From positions 1,302,001 through 1,366,000 of the forward strand of contig NW_020825326.1 in the NCBI RefSeq assembly GCF_003286085.1: DNA of 64,000 bases, given 5' to 3'. Below, in pieces: positions 1 to 10,009 of this stretch. The translations under genes were made by a program, and so were the position numbers. The notes under the pieces are model-generated. The model ran no database searches. It was given only the letters and a program-made list of their open reading frames with translations, and was not told the DNA's origin. This DNA comes from Drosophila persimilis (Eukaryota; Arthropoda; Insecta; Diptera; Drosophilidae). How positions within the stretch are numbered: the first letter of the stretch is position 1; every line of letters begins with the position of its first letter.

Positions 1-390
1 GTTTAGGGTCCTGAGAAAAACGTATCCTGCATCGAGATACATAGGTATTTCTTATAGCATTGAGCATTAAGAACTGAAAAGTTTGACCGAGCTATTACAT
101 AGCGAGAGAGAGAAGTGGGAGAACCAACTTCTTGAAATTTTGTATAAAATCTTGATCTTAAGTTATTTAGGCTGGATAACTCTTTGGCAAACCAAGGGTG
201 CTTTCCAGATCTAATCGTACAAAATGTTTGTGCCTCTTATGACATCAGTGCACAAGTACAAAGCTGACCAATCAAAATCCCTAATGAGGTTATAAGGCAC
301 GTTCAGGTAGCCTACTCGACCGATCCAATACAGTTGGTCCCATATCTAGCGACACTTCGAAAGTAGGATGGTAGACGTCTTCAGGTATAG
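1..390. other. Unassigned edge sequence
   Basis: No open frame or repeat that I recognise. It lies just downstream, on the minus strand, of the CR1-clade endonuclease fragment and is probably decayed ORF2 of the same element, but the protein trace fades near position 300-390. Confidence 0.4.
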
Positions 391-525
391 TGAGCGGTAG
401 GGCCAAAACCTCGTAACTAAGAATGTCCGGCTTTAACCAGGTTTCAGTAAGCACAATAACGTGGAAAGCAAATGCAACACTATCCCGTAAGCCTCTAGCA
501 TTCTGATAATTTACTGAAAAAGAAG
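391..525 (-). pseudogene. CR1-clade ORF2, start of endonuclease domain
   Basis: The minus strand reads as the beginning of an apurinic-like endonuclease of a non-LTR retrotransposon: an N-A-R-G-L-R stretch followed by T-E-T-W-L, where the E is the usual catalytic glutamate. The same block occurs at 41100-41220 in the longer CR1-clade element, where it also follows ORF1 directly. After about 45 residues the similarity is lost and no catalytic Asp/His motifs follow. This is a truncated relic, and it is a different, diverged copy from the one at 38.6-42.8 kb. Confidence 0.6.
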
Positions 526-876
526 TTAGTTTTTTGGACGGGTGGAAGCAAGACGGGAAGATGAGGAAGTTGAGGTTGAGGGTGGCACACTGGAATGATT
601 TGCAAGAGTTATGGGGGGCCTATTCTTCTTCTTAGCCATAAACTCCTTCCCCACCAAATGCTCCGGCCAAAATTTGGCAGAGCGAATGGTGTCAAATTGA
701 GTTGGGGAGATGCTTATCTTAAGAGAGGCTATCTCCCTGGCATAAGAGAAGTTAAACTTTTCCACCTTTAAGCCCACGGATTTTGTTTTGCTTTGAATAA
801 AAGCAGTTACATCATAGCCAGCAGGGGATACTCGGCTGATCATGATCAGACCACAGTAAACTCCATTACAAACCAA
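526..876 (-). pseudogene. CR1-clade ORF1 C-terminal fragment
   Basis: About 116 residues are open on the minus strand. The segment R-V-S-P-A-G through S-F-W-P-E-H-type residues lines up with the C-terminal half of ORF1 at 41234-41764 (R-L-I-P-E-A through S-K-W-P-E-H), and both end in P-K-N. ORF1 of this clade encodes a nucleic-acid chaperone and RNA-binding protein with a PHD-like finger; that N-terminal finger is absent here. The endonuclease frame follows within a few bases, as expected for ORF1/ORF2. The first codon shown is only the limit of the open frame, not a supported start. Confidence 0.6.
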
Positions 877-1254
877 ATAAAATTTCCAAGCAAATAGCTA
901 TCAGACCAGTGTGCCAGACAAACACTAATAGGAGGAGAGGAAAGCAGTTTCAGCAGCAGCTAATGAGAGAGGAGGAGAGAGAGGAAGAGCAGTTATTTAA
1001 GTTTAGGTGATAGGGAGAGAGTGATAACACAACAAAAGCTACAAGACCAGAGCGGGCTGTAGTGCAATGTAATGCACTGCAACAACACCAACACGACAAG
1101 CCGAAGCCGAAAAATAAAAAAGTTAAATGTTATAACACAGATCACAGATAACACAGGCATGCACTTGCGGAATAGAATAGATTTCCAGAATGCAGGAAGT
1201 TAATTAAGGTTTATTTACGAAAATACCGGTTGTTTGTGCAAAACAAAAAGAAAC
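877..1254. other. Unassigned purine-rich spacer
   Basis: Contains GAGA-rich stretches (about 960-1020) and no frame that I can assign. It could be the decayed 5' leader of the CR1-clade element, which would be GA-rich like 42420-42500, but no base-level match is visible. Confidence 0.3.
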
Positions 1255-2146
1255 GAGGGGGAACGTTGTGAGTTGCTGCAGCGACCGCAACTCTACAGTT
1301 ATACCCGATACTAAGTCAGTATGTCTCTCCTCCGGCAGAAGCCGCTAATATTAAACGACACGACAAAGAGTGCGTGCGAGAGAGACAGAAAACGTGTATG
1401 AACGTCTCGTCGGGCGCTGCGTAGCCAGTGCAAATTGATTTGTTCCTTTCGGCTATAAAAATTATCTGATCCAGATTCGGCAATCTGATAGATATGGTAA
1501 TTCTCTATGATTGTGGGTTTTTAGTCTTTTGCGGGAGCTGAAAGGGGTGTGGCGAAATTGTGAAACTAACCTGTCAAGGTCCGATATCACAGGAGTGTGG
1601 ATACCAAATTTGGTTGCTCTGGCTCGTATAGTCTCTGAGATCCTTGAACTCACATTTTGCAATAGGCAAAGCCTACAATTAAACCGGTGTGTTAGAGAGA
1701 GACAGATCGAGAGAGAATGAAATTGTTTTCTTGATTCTGGCTATAATAATTATGCAATCTGGTTCAGACGATTCTGCGTTTTCTGTTTTCTTGTGCGATT
1801 AAAATAGTGGATGCCACAGATTTTCGCCCTTTGTAGTTGCGGAAGTGAGCGGGGCGAAGCTTTGAAATATTCTTGTAACAGTGACATATCACAGAAGTCT
1901 GGATCCAAAACATCGTTGCTCTAGCTCTTATAGTCTTTGAGCACTAGGCGCTGAAGGGGATGGACAGACGGACGGACGGACAGACGGACAGACAGACAGA
2001 CAGGGCTCAATCGACTCGGCTATTGATGCTGATCAAGAATATATATACTTTATGGGGTCGGAAACGATTCCTTCTGGACGTTACACACATTCATTTTCAC
2101 CAAAAATCTAATATACTCCAATACTCATTTTGAGTATCGGGTATAA
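1255..2146 (+). mobile_element. DINE-1/mini-me-like non-autonomous Helentron, copy A
   Basis: Begins with the ACGAGGGGGAACGTTGTGAG end, followed by a subterminal block (ATACCCGATACTAAGTCAGTATG). Near the other end lies its partial inverse, CTCATTTTGAGTATCGGGTAT, after a GTCY-type tetranucleotide tract (1960-2002, written GACGGACAGACAG on this strand). These are the hallmarks of mini-me/DINE-1 elements of Drosophila, now classed as non-coding relatives of Helentrons that move with borrowed enzymes. At about 890 bp it is longer than copy B (about 620 bp). Its middle contains a second, diverged version of the GGCTATAA...GATATGG...CACAG...TCTGGAT module, so it looks internally duplicated or chimeric. 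Confidence 0.75.
1955..2003 (+). repeat. GTCY-type tetranucleotide microsatellite in DINE-1-like copy A
   Basis: About 12 imperfect units of GACG/GACA/AGAC. Its position inside the element, upstream of the conserved GGCTCAATCGACTCGGCTAT block, is the same as in copy B (4413-4446). Confidence 0.85.
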
Positions 2147-2295
2147 ATATAGTACATATATTATTTAATATAATAGCTAGTCAGCTAGAAATTAAAGAGT
2201 TAGAAATAATGGTGAAATTAGTTCCGCGTGCGTGCTTGTGAAGATCTCCTTTGTAGTGTGTGTGTGTTTAATATGTATATATATGTACATAGCAA
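2147..2295. other. Short AT-rich junction, possible copia leader
   Basis: Runs from the end of the DINE-1-like element to the copia-type gag start. It may include remnants of the copia untranslated leader, but no LTR or primer-binding site can be recognised. Confidence 0.3.
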
Positions 2296-2830
2296 ATGGA
2301 AAGAAATAAGCATAATATTAAGCCTTTTTGTGGCGAGACACATTCCAGATGGAAATTTAGAATCAGAGCTTTGTTTGGCGAATTAGAGGTGCTCCAAGTA
2401 GTCGATTACATGATGCCCAACGAAGTAGATGATAATTGGAAAAATGCAGAGCAATGTGCGAAGAATATTTTGATTCGATATTTAGGCGACGCATTTATAA
2501 ACTTCGCGGCAGGCGACATTTCGGCACGTGAAATTCTGAAGAATGTAGACGCCATATAAATATGAACGTAGAAGACTTGCGTCGCATTCAGCTGCACGTA
2601 AACGTTCAATAACACTCAAACTATTAAGTGAAATGATACTTTCGAGTAATTCTATTATTTTTGCTGAAACAGTCAGTGAGTTGTTAGCGACGGGCGCAAA
2701 AATGGATGAGATGGACAAAGTGGCGCATTTGCTGCAGAGCCTACCTTCAACCTATGATGGTGTAATCACGGCAATTGAAACTTTGTCAGATCAACCTCTA
2801 TCATTAGCGATTGAAAAAATAACTTGTTAG
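2296..2830 (+). pseudogene. copia-like gag, N-terminal part
   Basis: Starts at an ATG with M-E-R-N-K-H-N-I-K-P-F, then the W-K-F-R-I-R-A-L and P-N-E-V-D-D-x-W-K segments typical of the copia capsid region. The frame breaks near 2550 (a one-base shift and TAA) and continues in the next frame to about 2823, through A-T-G-A-K-M-D-E-M-D-K and S-T-Y-D-G-V-I-T-A-I-E-T-L. Gag packages the element RNA into virus-like particles. The similarity to Drosophila copia is strong enough that I place this in the copia lineage rather than in Ty1/copia generally. No upstream LTR is seen. Confidence 0.8.
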
Positions 2831-2851
2831 ACTATGAGACTAAATTAAGAA

Positions 2852-3310
2852 ATGAAAGTCATGAAGGCAGTTGTAAGAAATAGTAACAATTTTAATAATC
2901 ATAATACGTTTAAATCTAGAAACATACAGCAAATAATATTATTTATGGGAAAAGCTAGAAGTAAAATTAAATGCCATCACTGTGGCAAAGAAGGGCACAT
3001 TAAAAAAGAATGTTACCAGTGTATAAGGATAAATAAATATAAATATAAAGATTATGAAGAAAATTATAAACATAATAAACAAGCTCAGCTTTCAGCATCG
3101 GGCCACGGGCTCGCGTTTATGATACGGAAAATGACAAAGAGTGATCAAATAAATAATGAACTCGGTTTTATACTCGATTCTGGTGCAACGGGTCATTTGA
3201 TCAATGATGACTCGCTGTACGATGACTCGCGGCTGCACAATGGACACAATATCACACTGCAGGATGTGCTCTACTGCAAGGTGGTGTCTCCATATCAACA
3301 TTTGGAGTAA
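2852..3310 (+). pseudogene. copia-like zinc knuckle and protease
   Basis: Carries a C-x2-C-x4-H-x4-C nucleocapsid knuckle at 2972-3013 (C-H-H-C-G-K-E-G-H-I-K-K-E-C) and, about 55 codons later, the retroviral-type aspartic protease loop L-D-S-G-A-T-G-H at roughly 3173-3196, with the catalytic Asp present. The protease would cut the polyprotein. After the loop the frame runs into a deletion: the copia segment between H-N-I-T-L-Q-D-V-L-Y-C-K and the GAG-pre-integrase region is shortened, and the frame stops at 3310. Confidence 0.8.
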
Positions 3311-3330
3311 TTGTTCTTAAAAATACAGTT

Positions 3331-3966
3331 ATGTGGGATAAACCTGAAGTCAAATTCCAAGCATACAGAGTAGATGCGAGAAATACAAATAGTTATCGAT
3401 TATGGCATGAGAGGTTGGGGCATAAAAGCAATGCAAAATTAATTGAAATAAAGAATAATAGTTTATTTAATGACAGTAGTCTTCTTGTTACCTTAGAAAT
3501 ATCAGATGAAGTTTGTGAGCCATGTTTAAATGGGAAACAGGCTAGGCTGCCATTTAAACAATCTTAAGATAAAAGTTATGTAAAACCCTTGTTTGCAATA
3601 CATTCAGATGTATGTGGACCCATTTTTGTTCAATTATAAATCAGATGTATTCAAAGTATTTAAAGATCTTGGATGAAAGAGCGAGGCTCATTTTAATTTC
3701 AAGTTTGTCAATTCGTAAATTGACAACAGTACGGAATACCTGTCGAATGAGATGCGTGAGTTCTGCTTTAATAAAGGAATAATTTATCATTTGACAGTGC
3801 CCCATACACCTCAGTTGAATGGTGTTTCGGAGCGAATGATAAGAACAAGCAAAGCACTTGGTGATTGTAAATAATTGTAAATATGAGCTGCCAAATAAAA
3901 GACAAATTTAAAGTTTTTAAGAATGTTTGGTTCAACGGTGTATGTGCAGAACAAAATTAAAAAATT
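3331..3966 (+). pseudogene. copia-like integrase remnant
   Basis: The GAG-pre-integrase zinc region is visible as R-L-W-H-E-R-L-G-H-K (about 3400) and C-E-P-C-L-N-G-K-Q-A-R-L-P-F-K (3511-3561). Further pieces lie in other frames: H-S-D-V-C-G-P (around 3602-3625, the first catalytic Asp region), N-E-M-R-E-F-C plus H-T-P-Q-L-N-G-V-S-E-R-M near 3745-3840 (catalytic Glu region), and a short V-Y-V-Q-N-K-I piece at 3938-3958. Several deletions and stops separate them. RT and RNase H are missing altogether; the DINE-1-like copy B begins right after. Confidence 0.75.
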
Positions 3967-4590
3967 ACGAGGGGGAACGTTGTGAGTTGCTGCGCACACC
4001 GCAACTCTACATTTATACCCGATACATAGTCAGAATGGCTCTCCTCCGGCAGACGCCGTGAATATTAAACGACACGACAAAGAGTGCGTGCGAGAGAGGC
4101 AGAAAATCAGTCTGAGCGTGACGTCGGGCGCTGCGTAGCCACTGCAAATTGATTTGTTCCTTTTGGCTATACAAATTATCCGATCTGATCCAGATAGCCG
4201 GATAGATATGGTCATTCTATATGATTGTGCGTCTTTAGTTTTCTCGTATCGTCGAAATTGTGGATGCCACACATTTTCGTCGTTTGTGGGGGCGGAAGTG
4301 GGCGGGGCGAAGTTTTGAAATATTTTTGTAGCAGTGACATATCACAGAAGTCTGGATCCAAAACATCGTTGCTCTAGCTCTTATAGTCTTTGAGCACTAG
4401 GCGCTGAAGGGGACGGACAGACGGACGGACAGACGGACAGACAGACACGGCTCAATCGACTCGGCTATTGATGCTGAATAAGAATATATATACTTTATGG
4501 GGTCGGAAACGATTCCTTCTGGACGTTACACACATCCACTTTTACCACAAATCTAATATACCCCAATACTCATTTTGAGTATCGGGTATA
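3967..4590 (+). mobile_element. DINE-1/mini-me-like element, copy B
   Basis: Same ends as copy A: ACGAGGGGGAACGTTGTGAG at the start and GAGTATCGGGTATAATAAC at the finish, with a GTCY-type tract at 4413-4446. It carries the simple form of the core, without the internal duplication of copy A. It sits between the copia remnant and the truncated left end of an S-like Tc1 element, so it probably inserted into, or recombined at, one of them. Confidence 0.8.
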
Positions 4591-6172
4591 ATAACAAAAC
4601 TATAAATAGGTAACTTAAAAAATAACAAAAACAATGATTACTCATTTTTGACACTGTCAAGAAACTCTTTACACATTTCGTTTTCAAGCTCTGTCTTGAT
4701 CTCGTTTTTAGAAAAAATGGGACTTTACCGTAATCTATGCTTTTGGCGTTGCTCAGTGCTGCTCTATTTTTGCATTGACTTTGATTTGGTTGCGAAATTT
4801 TGACCGGTGCACATCTACAGACTAACTTTCTGAAATTTTTAAAATGCCTGGCAAAAGACTAAGCTTTGACGTTGTCCAGTTGATTTACTATAATCACCAG
4901 TTGGGCAAATCTGTTGCAGACATGGTAGACATGTTTTCAGTATCAAGGAAAACAATTTACAATGTCCTAAGTCGCGCGAAGAACGAAGTGAGACTGGAAA
5001 CCAAATCTGGAGGTGGCCGTAAAAGGAAGATAGACAAACGGGCAGAACGCATAATCATGAGGAAAATTAATCAGAATCCGCAAATATCGGTCAGGACTCT
5101 GGCCAAGGAACTTGACGAAGAACTTGACTTGGTTGTTTCACACGAAACAGTACGCCAGGTTATTCTACGCCATAAATACTCTTCCAGAGTGGCACGAAAA
5201 AAAAACCGCTGCTTTCGTCGGTCAATGTGGAAAAGCGCTTCACTTTCGCTGTTAACATGATCAGTAAGCCGGCAGAGTATTGGGATGACGTCATATTTTG
5301 CGACGAAACAAAAATGATGCTTTATTACAATGATGGTCCACCCAGAGTATGGCGCAAGCCGTTAACAGCTTTAGATAACCGAAACATCATTCCCACTGTA
5401 AAGTTTGGAAAATTTTCAGTTATGATTTGGGGGTGCATCTCTAGCCGAGGAAATATTGCATTTATTGAGAACACAATGGATGCCAAACAGTACCTCCAAA
5501 TTTTAAAAACAAATTAAAAAAGCAGTGCGGAGAAATTTGGGCTCATTACGGGCAATAGGGTCAAATTCAAGTTTTATCAAGACAATGATCCCAAATATAG
5601 AGTCCAATGTGAGAGCTTGGCTGCTTTACAACTGTGGAAAAGTTATTGATACACTACCCCAGAGCCCCGATCTTAGCCCCATTGAAAATTTGTGGGCCTA
5701 CTTCAAGAAGAAAATGGGAAAAAGACAGCCCAAAAACCGTAATCAACTGAAAGAATTCATACTGAAAGAATGGCAAAAGATTCCCTTTGAGTATGACCTA
5801 CAAAAACTGATCAGTTCGATGAAACAACGACTCCAGCATGTAGTCAATGCTAAGGGAGGACATACGAAATATTAAAATAAGTTAAATACATATATTAAAA
5901 ATTACACTAAAAATTTTGAATTTATAAAATGAAAATATTTTGTGTAGACTTTCTTGACAGTTTCAAAAATGAGTAATCATTGTTTTTGTTATTTTTTAAG
6001 TTACCTATTTATAGTATTGTTATTCTTTTTTCACAAACTACTTTATAATTAATCCCTGAATGGTTATGAATTAAACAAATTTGATAAATTTGAATCAAAG
6101 TCCATTATTTTCTCATCCAAAGTCAATAAATTTAATTTATTTTCAGAGTGTAAAGAGTTTCTTGACATACTG
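4591..6172 (+). mobile_element. S-like Tc1/mariner element, copy A
   Basis: Left sequence 4593-4675 is the inverse of 5950-6028 with few mismatches (it includes TTGACACTGTCAAGAAACTC against its complement). On the right the repeat continues outward for about 220 bp to GTGTAAAGAGTTTCTTGACA and CATACTG next to a TA. Inner and outer copies of TTTCTTGACA bracket the right repeat, the IR/DR layout known for S, Paris and Minos-type Tc1 elements. The left repeat is truncated where the DINE-1-like copy B ends, so the outer left transposase site is missing and the element should be immobile. Confidence 0.7.
4844..5875 (+). pseudogene. Tc1-like transposase, S-like family (copy A)
   Basis: ATG at 4844 (M-P-G-K-R-L-S-F) opens a paired helix-turn-helix region (residues about 1-110: V-S-R-K-T-I-Y-N-V and Q-I-S-V-R-T-L-A-K-E). 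The catalytic core then follows with V-I-F-C-D-E-T-K (first Asp, about 5290) and P-D-L-S-P-I-E-N-L-W (Glu, about 5670-5700), and ends in G-G-H-T-K-Y. The frame is broken at an over-long A run near 5200, by a stop at 5515, and again near 5605, just after the Y-Q-D-N-D-P-K segment with the second Asp. Tc1 transposases cut and paste at TA. The total of about 340 codons is normal for the family, but this copy cannot make a full protein. Confidence 0.85.
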
Positions 6173-6237
6173 TATGTACAATTGTGCGAATTGAATGTGA
6201 AAGAGGAAAACACAAAAAAGGCAGTTTTACACTGTAC
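6173..6237. other. TA target and short spacer after S-like element
   Basis: TA at 6173-6174 follows the S-like right terminus. The next 60 bases have no clear identity. Confidence 0.4.
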
Positions 6238-6935
6238 TACCAAAGACTATACAATACCAAGATGTTGCAAGAGCGACCAAAAAGCTGTTCTATGGCGGGT
6301 CCTAACATTAGAACCCAAAAGGCCCGAGGGAGCGCGCGGGGTTTCAATTCCCTTTTCGCCTGTACTTCGTCTCTACCGCGACCCCGCTGCACATCGGTTT
6401 CGTCTGTTCGGCAATTCTGGACTCTCGAGCCTCAGCACCGTCGAAGCGGTGGTCGCGGATCGCCGATGTCTTTGGAGCGGCACAGTGGGACCTATGGCCG
6501 TCTCAGCTTGCTAAATTAGTTAGTGAATATGAGTTCAATAAATATTTGCACACTGAAAAAATGTTAAACTTTAAACTAAAACAACCTTGAAAATTCGATT
6601 GGAAAATTCTCTATTAGATGCGTACAATAAATTTATCTAAAGCACTCATACAATTTTTTGACTATTTCGGCTGAGTCCCCACTGTGCCGCGCCAAAGACA
6701 CCAGCGACCACGCTGCCCTACGGTTCCGGCACGCAGACGATTCATATTTTGTTTTTGTATTCTTTCTCTCGAGACACACCGACTCGACGCTGACCGAGGC
6801 ATTGACGAAGCCGAGTAGCGTAAAAGAGAATTGAAGTAATAGCCCCGCGCGCCCGTACAGTGAAGCGTCAAACAAAAATTGAAAAAGAATTTGTTTCTCA
6901 TGCAACATCTTGGTATTGTATAGTCTTTGCTGTTA
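6238..6935. repeat. Long imperfect inverted repeat (foldback), copy A
   Basis: The left arm (6238-6505) and right arm (6665-6935) are diverged inverted copies. At the outer edge CAAAGACTATACAATACCAA faces its complement. The inner part shares GATGTCTTTGGAGCGGCACAGTGGGA with the complement of the right arm (one or two differences), and the middle shares the GAGCGCGCGGGG block. A spacer of about 160 bp separates the arms. It joins the right end of the S-like element to the left part of the next Tc1-like element. No reading frame is conserved between arms. I do not recognise the family. Confidence 0.65.
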
Positions 6936-8489
6936 TCAAAATGTGTTTAAGCTGTAGGTATGACGAAAAAAAGGGCAAAATTCCAAGACAAACGATAAAG
7001 AAATCAAAAAAGCGGCATGTATGACTCTGTCTATTAATTCTTTGCAATATGTAAACTTTGAAATTGATTGAAAGAAGACGAAGGAAAAACAAACGGGACA
7101 TCAAAATCAAAAACGACCAGACGCGTGCTTTTCTTAAGTTTACAAATTTTCTTGCATTCCGTTCAGTTTCTTGTGTTATTTGAAGTTTTAGCAATGCCCG
7201 GTAAACGAACAGATGATAATCTGATACAATTGGTATATTTTAATTATGGCAAAGGAAAGACAGCTAAAGAGTTGGCCAAGATGTTCAATATTAAGTTGAG
7301 AACAGTCTATAATATTATTAAACGTGCGGAAAAAGAAAATAGGCTAGAATTGCAGACCTCTACCGGCAGACCAAAAAAGCTTTCTCGGCGGGATTGCTCG
7401 AAAATATGGAAAACCGTGGAAAATAAGCCACAAACAAGCCTCAGAGAGTTGGTCAATGATATAAAAATTAATCTAAACAAGACCGTTTGCCCTGAGACTG
7501 TGCGAAAAGTTTTAAATGTCCACAGATACTCCTCACACGTGGCAAGGAAGAAGCCGTTGCTGTCCACAGCTAATATTGAGAAACGCTTAAACTTTGCGAT
7601 ATTTAATGTTGACAAGCCTCCCGAGTACTGGGACGACGTGATTTTTTGTGACGAAACCAAGATCATGCTGTATTATAATGATGGGCCTGGAAAAGTTTGG
7701 CGTAAGCCGAATACAGCCCTCCAGTCAAAGAACATTGTGCCCACTGTGAAATTTGGCAAGCTTTCAGTGATGTTTTGGGGCTGTATTTCTTCCAAAGGTG
7801 CTGGAGAGCTGCGCATTTTCAATGACATTATGACCAAAGAATTTTATTTTGACATTTTAAAGAATGAATTGACAAAAAGTGCTCAGAATGCAGAATTTTG
7901 GCTTCGTTGATCCACAGAACACCAGCAAACTTAAATACAAGCTGTACCAGGACAATGATCAAAAGCACAAATCATTCATTTGCCGCACTTGGCTACTTTA
8001 CAATTGCAACAAAGTCATTGACACGCCCCCCCAGAGTCCGGATCTTAATCCTATCGAGAATTTGTAGGCCTTGTTAAAGAAAAGGTTGGCCAAACGACGC
8101 CCTACCTCAAAAAGTAATTTGATTCTGTGTATAAACGAGGAGTGGCTAAAAATACCCGAATATTACGACATAAATGTCCTAATATCATCGATGTCGCGAC
8201 GTCTCAGAGGAGTATTGGATGCTAATGGAGGGCATACAAAATATTAGCCAAATAGAGCTGCATCCTTTAAGGATATACATTTTTTAAAATTACTTTTTGC
8301 ATTTTATGAATTGTTTATGTTTTTGTTTCTTTTTCATTTTCTTTTGTTACCTATTTTGTTAAGAATAAACTAAAGAAAACCATTGTATAGGACTGAACAT
8401 GAAAACAAGTGCCTTTTCTAATAAATAATTATGATTAAGTTGAACTTGCGTGACTTTTTTCATTTTGCAAACAATTAATAGACACACTG
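6936..8489 (+). mobile_element. Second Tc1-like element (MPGKRTDDN family), copy 1
   Basis: Left sequence 6936-7045 (AAGCTGTAGGTATGACGAAA and CTCTGTCTATTAATTCTTTGC) matches the inner part of the long left repeat at 33235-33350. The right end TTTGCAAACAATTAATAGAC ACACTG at 8466-8489, next to TA, is the inverse of the outer left repeat seen at 33117-33150. So this family too has long IR/DR ends. Here the outer left end is missing, replaced by the foldback segment. On the right, the retroelement gag frame starts immediately after the TA at 8490-8491. Confidence 0.7.
7194..8247 (+). pseudogene. Tc1-like transposase, MPGKRTDDN family (copy 1)
   Basis: ATG 7194 is favoured because it gives the M-P-G-K start shared with the neighbouring S-like family; the open frame also extends upstream without Met. 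Helix-turn-helix region: T-A-K-E-L-A-K-M-F-N-I and L-R-T-V-Y-N-I-I-K. Core: D-V-I-F-C-D-E-T-K (first Asp), V-M-F-W-G-C-I-S-S, Q-D-N-D-Q-K-H (second Asp), P-D-L-N-P-I-E-N-L (Glu), C-end G-G-H-T-K-Y at 8247. Two lesions are clear: a frameshift near 7900 after E-F-W-L-R, and a TGG-to-TAG stop at 8065-8067 just after the catalytic Glu. About 350 codons in all, a usual family length. Confidence 0.85.
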
Positions 8490-8491
8490 TA

Positions 8492-8820
8492 TATGTATGA
8501 AAGAATATGTGAAGAAAACGAAAATCTAACTCTGGCTGATGCACTCAAGAAAGCGATGATCATGGAGACGAAGATATGAGCACAAGGAAGACAGAACACA
8601 ACGTCAACTACATGTATGAAAAGAACGGGACTAGTCGATGGCAGAGCCAAAGAGGCGAGAACAGAGATCAAGCAAAGAGCAACGGCAGAAGTCATTTCAA
8701 GGGCAACCGCAACTTGAGTTCTAGAGGCAGCAGAAGCAACGGTGACGGCGACGGCGACGGCGACGGCGAAAACGACTGCGACGCTGGCAGAGAAAAGAAG
8801 CAGCAGCCATGCACACGCTG
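8492..8820 (+). pseudogene. Ty3/gypsy gag, part before the Transib-like insertion (copy 1)
   Basis: The frame after the Tc1 TA reads E-E-N-E-N-L-T-L-A-D-A-L-K-K-A-M-I-M-E-T-K, typical of the end of a gypsy capsid domain. A low-complexity arginine/glutamine-rich stretch follows, with a (GACGGC)n run at 8750-8768. It stops being contiguous at 8820, inside the first zinc knuckle: the first two Cys codons lie here and the rest lie after 10014. A frameshift lies near 8575. The N-terminal part of gag is missing, possibly lost where the Tc1 element sits. Confidence 0.6.
8816..8820 (+). other. Target-site duplication CGCTG, left (copy 1)
   Basis: Five bases immediately before the CACTATGG end; identical to 10010-10014. 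Confidence 0.85.
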
Positions 8821-10009
8821 CACTATGGTCCGAACGACCACTTTTGTTGGCCAAAATTAATAACTCCCGAACGGAACAAGATTTTTTCATTTAGTTTTTT
8901 GTATTGGATATACATATATAATCAATAAGAAATGGATTTCAGAAAAAAAATGGGTTGGGCACTGCCCCTTTTTTTTAATAATGCATATTTAAATTTTTAG
9001 TTATAGTGAAAAAAAAGTAATAAGCATATTTTATTTAAGAAAACGGCGTTGCACGACTAAAAAAAATTTTGATTTAAATAAAAATAAAATCGTTTAAAGG
9101 TTTCCGTAAATTATTGCCGAAATCCTTGTCTAGAAGCAAGGTTAACGCCTCGTTACGTGAGATATTTGCCGGCTTTCCGACTGGGTCCTGTAAAACCTTA
9201 CGAACTTAGTTAGCATTCTCTGTAAATGTATTGAAATAAAGGCTTGTGGCCAATCCACATATTTTCGTTCCAACATCTTGGAATTTTACCGGCATTTGTT
9301 CCGGTATGTTGCCAAACAATACAAATTTTCTTGCTGGTATCTTCAAAAGCTTTATTAATTTCATATGATATGTCGCCTTAAGATCCGTTTTCAAATAATT
9401 GATCATTTTACCCTTCTCTGAATTCCATACGGCAAACAAATCTGCATTTTCGAATTTGAGGTTATGCTCTATTAATGCAAATTCCAAGAATTGTGGTAAA
9501 AAGTGGCATTTCTTACTATATACATTTAAAAAAGAATTTATTAATCTACGACACACAAAAGGTTTCGGGGTGGGACTAGGTAGGACTCACTTTGTACACC
9601 TTTTCAAAAATTAGTTTTCATTACAAGTTAGCACATGTTGAAGGCCTCACTTTAACCTTCAATTACGAAGACATCACAACTACTAGAGACAGTTAAAAAC
9701 TCAAAACACGTAGTAAGAACCCGACAGATTAAGATTCATCAAAAAATTTAATCACGTCTTGGCGTTTTCCAATTTTTGAGAGATCTAAAATGGTTATTAA
9801 TTTGCCAGTTTTTCCCTTCACGTGCTTTACTATAAAAACAGTTGGGTAGCACAGCTGATTTTGCGAGTGTGGCGCCATCTATGGAAATTTCTGGTACGCA
9901 GATTTAATGGTCGATCTTTTTCTAATGCAGAGCGATCAAAACCAGGTTTCAGTTTTGACTTTGAAAAATTAGGTTTTGGCCAACAAAAGTGGTCGTTCAG
10001 ACCATAGTG
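8821..10009. mobile_element. Transib-like DNA transposon (copy 1)
   Basis: Terminal inverted repeats of 36 bp start CACTATGGTCYGAACGACCA (8821-8856 and complement of 9974-10009) with one mismatch. An exact 5-bp GC-rich duplication, CGCTG, flanks it (8816-8820 and 10010-10014). CAC-starting ends, WATGG-like termini and a 5-bp GC-rich target are the known Transib signature, the superfamily related to RAG1. At 1,189 bp it is far shorter than autonomous Transibs (about 3 kb), so it is an internally deleted copy. It splits a gypsy gag zinc knuckle. Confidence 0.8.
9060..9556 (-). pseudogene. Possible Transib transposase remnant (copy 1)
   Basis: The minus strand is open for 116 residues (R-R-L-I-N-S-F ... 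T-E-N-A-N). After one stop at about 9208 it continues with V-R-K-V-L-Q-D-P-V-G-K-P and a leucine-rich stretch (N-E-A-L-T-L-L-L-D) to about 9070. It lies wholly inside the Transib-like element, so transposase origin is the natural inference, but I cannot identify catalytic residues or confirm the family from sequence alone. Confidence 0.35.

Noticed and set aside
6182..6519. Overlapping plus-strand frames of 110 residues
   Set aside because: They lie in the left arm of a foldback structure; the matching arm does not conserve the protein.
8435..8890. Minus-strand open frame of 151 residues, alanine/valine-rich
   Set aside because: It is the antisense of the gypsy gag low-complexity region and runs across the Tc1 end and the Transib border, so it cannot be one gene.
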